Assembly (NCBI RefSeq): GCF_036014175.1
Contig: NZ_CP107917.1
Coordinates: 3,100,001-3,164,000 of the forward strand
DNA: 64,000 bases
Source of the DNA: Streptomyces sp. NBC_00443
GTDB taxonomy: Bacteria > Actinomycetota > Actinomycetes > Streptomycetales > Streptomycetaceae
Direction: 5' to 3'
Of this stretch, positions 62,407-64,000 are shown one piece after another. The notes beneath the pieces are model-generated. The model worked only from the letters and a program-made list of their open reading frames with translations, did no database searches and was not told the DNA's origin. Position 1 is the first letter of the stretch. The number at the start of each line of letters is the position of its first letter. Both the position numbers and the translations under genes were made by a program.

Positions 62407-64000
62407 CTACTTCACCGCGACCTGGGAGATGTCCAGCACGCCGGTCCAGTCGCTGATCACGACGTTCTTGACGTCCTCGCCGTACAGCCGCTTGTAGACA
62501 GGGTGGAACAGCGGCACGGTCAGCGCCTGTTCGCCGATCTTCTTGTCCAGCGCACCCCACCGCGCGGCGGCGGCGTCAAGGTCGGTCAGCTTGTTGATCG
62601 CGTCGATCTCGGCGTTGACGGACTTGTCGTCGAGCAGACCCGTGTTGAAGTTCGCGCCGTCCTTGACGATCTGCCGGCCGTCGAAGATCGGGGCGAGGAA
62701 GGGACCGCCGGACGGCCAGTCGGCACCCCAGTGCGCGAGGAAGAAGCCGGGCTCGGTCTTCACGTTGTGGATCTTGTCGGAGTAGTCGTTCTCCTCCAGC
62801 CCCTGAAGCCTGACCGTGATGCCCGCCTTCTTGAGCGCGTCCTGGATCGCGGTCGCGATCTCGGGGCTGGTCTCGAAGTCCTTGGCGTTGGAGTGGGTCA
62901 GGGTGACGGTCAGCCCGTTCGCGTAACCGGCTTCCTTCAGCAGCTTCTTGGCCTTCGCCGAGTCGCCGGCCGCACCCGCCGGGAAGTGGTCGTACGGCGT
63001 GTAGCCGAAGGACTTCTGGTCGGGCAGGAAGGTGGTCGCGGGCTCGGCGAGCGCGGACCCGCCCGCCGCATTCACCACGGACGAGCGGTCGATGGCGTAC
63101 GAGATGGCCTGACGCACCTTGGCGTTGTCGAACGGCTTGGTCGTCGGGTTGAACGCGATGTAGTTGGTGTAGCCGAAGTGCCCGGTACCGACGCGCGCGG
63201 CCAGTTCCTTGTCACCGGTCACCTTGGCCAGCTCGGCCGGGCCGAGGTTGGTGTCCGTGGTGACCGCGGCCGCGTCCACACCCTGGGACGCGGCCAGCCT
63301 CTGGTTGATCACCGACGAGTCGAGCCCGGACCGTACGTCGATCTTGTCGGGGTAGGCCTTGCGCTCGGCGTCCGTCGAGACGGACCAGTGGGTGTTGCGC
63401 GCCAGGGTGAGCCGCTCGCCGTCGTTCTCGTTCTTCACGACCTTGTACGGGCCGGACGAGACCGGGTGCTCCTCGTACTTCGTGCCGGTGTCCTTGCCCT
63501 TGGGCACCGGCGTGAACTGCGTCTGCGTCGCCAGGTACGGGAACTCACCCTCGGGCTTGTTCAGATGGAAGACGATGGTCCGCTCGTCCGGCGTCTCGAT
63601 CGCCGAGAGGCCCTTCTTGTCCTTGTACGGCCCTTGGTAGTCGGCCGCGCCGACCAGCCAGTCCCTCAAGTACGGCGCACCGCCGGACAGTTCGGGGGCG
63701 AAGGAGCGCTCGATGCCGTACTTGATGTCGGCCGAGGTGATCGAGGTGCCGTCCTCGTACTTGAGGCCCTCCTTGAGGGTGTACGTCCACACGGTCGCGT
63801 CCTTGTTCGGGCGCCCGGTGTCGGTGGCGAGGTCGGGGACGACCTCGGCTCCGGCCTCGCCGTTCTCGCGATTGCGGGTGGTGAGCGTACGGAAGACGAG
63901 GGAAGGGACGTTTCCGCCGCCCGAGGTGTACAGACGGGCCGGGTCGAAGTCCTGCTGCGGATTGGAGTTCAGGACCGTGAGCGTGCCGCCCTTGTGGGGC
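62407..64000 (-). CDS. Peptide ABC transporter substrate-binding protein (SBP_bac_5), N-terminus off window
   Basis: At least 530 residues are visible up to the right edge. The frame stays open past an internal ATG at 63792: upstream residues read GGTLTVLNSNPQQDFDPARLYTSGGGNVPSLVFRTLT, the usual start of the mature family-5 binding fold. Later blocks include VWTYTLKEGLKYEDGTSITSADIKYGIERSF, KVRQAISYAIDRSSVVNAAG and AGYANGLTVTLTHSNA. It captures peptides or similar solutes at the membrane. The signal peptide and start lie beyond position 64000. It heads the operon with the two permeases and the fused ATPase. Confidence 0.92.
   Translation of the reverse strand, partial: PHKGGTLTVLNSNPQQDFDPARLYTSGGGNVPSLVFRTLTTRNRENGEAGAEVVPDLATDTGRPNKDATVWTYTLKEGLKYEDGTSITSADIKYGIERSFAPELSGGAPYLRDWLVGAADYQGPYKDKKGLSAIETPDERTIVFHLNKPEGEFPYLATQTQFTPVPKGKDTGTKYEEHPVSSGPYKVVKNENDGERLTLARNTHWSVSTDAERKAYPDKIDVRSGLDSSVINQRLAASQGVDAAAVTTDTNLGPAELAKVTGDKELAARVGTGHFGYTNYIAFNPTTKPFDNAKVRQAISYAIDRSSVVNAAGGSALAEPATTFLPDQKSFGYTPYDHFPAGAAGDSAKAKKLLKEAGYANGLTVTLTHSNAKDFETSPEIATAIQDALKKAGITVRLQGLEENDYSDKIHNVKTEPGFFLAHWGADWPSGGPFLAPIFDGRQIVKDGANFNTGLLDDKSVNAEIDAINKLTDLDAAAARWGALDKKIGEQALTVPLFHPVYKRLYGEDVKNVVISDWTGVLDISQVAVK

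Overview
The window is high-GC actinobacterial chromosome, almost certainly Streptomyces. Third codon positions are strongly GC-biased and GTG starts are frequent. There is an SigR sigma factor, a WblC/WhiB7 regulator with an AT-hook, a mycoredoxin, an AdnAB helicase-nuclease pair and CatR. The gene order (sigR, aroA, rsgA, hisN, catR, wblC, uvrD2, mrx, adnAB, moeZ) resembles, from memory, the core of the S. coelicolor chromosome. I see no insertion sequence, prophage or CRISPR array.

Layout. 1-6.8 kb: the 3' truncated thiol-oxidative-stress sigma factor gene sigR with its autoregulated promoter and a 55-codon upstream extension, a KANL3/Tex30-like hydrolase, an SRAP (YedK/HMCES) protein, a membrane M50 peptidase, the aroA-rsgA pair, and an SMR exporter facing a TetR gene. 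7-11.8 kb: hisN, a CBS-pair protein, catR, and an ATPase-permease-lipoprotein ABC operon of the sulfonate/taurine type. 11.8-14.4 kb: two initiator tRNAs (fMet), each followed by a strong hairpin, bracketing a Sel1/TPR protein. 14.4-23.7 kb: a UPF0182 membrane protein, a PPA1309 protein, a YlbL-type PDZ/Lon-like protease with a tiny membrane protein upstream, moaE, an SDR, a zincin-like protein and a Nudix hydrolase. 23.8-30.9 kb: a TerD-AIM24 fusion plus two AIM24 genes in one operon, a YgjP-type metallopeptidase, a ThiF-like protein, an ABC1/UbiB kinase and a small zinc-ribbon protein. 31-32.4 kb: wblC with a coupled unknown gene and a long leader containing two upstream ORFs and an intrinsic terminator. 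32.4-45.4 kb: a genome-maintenance block (uvrD2, mycoredoxin, nudC, an M20 dipeptidase, adnB, a frameshifted adnA, and an alkyltransferase-like gene). 45.6-53.1 kb: a large pseudokinase/flippase-like membrane protein, two paralogous lipoprotein peptidases, and moeZ. 53.1-58.5 kb: a four-gene operon with a PelF-type glycosyltransferase, a polytopic membrane protein, a sugar-nucleotide epimerase and a spherulin-4/GH135-like protein. This is the best candidate here for an undescribed polysaccharide system. 58.7-64 kb: a peptide (Dpp/Opp-type) ABC operon whose binding protein runs off the right edge.

How it fits together. Three exact matches to the SigR consensus GGAAT-N18-GTT sit correctly upstream of sigR itself, the mycoredoxin and moeZ. 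Thiol redox control therefore links distant parts of the window. The wblC region combines a WhiB7-style AT-rich promoter with an attenuator leader, the arrangement expected of an antibiotic-inducible resistance regulator. All names rest on reading the encoded proteins by eye; no database search was run.
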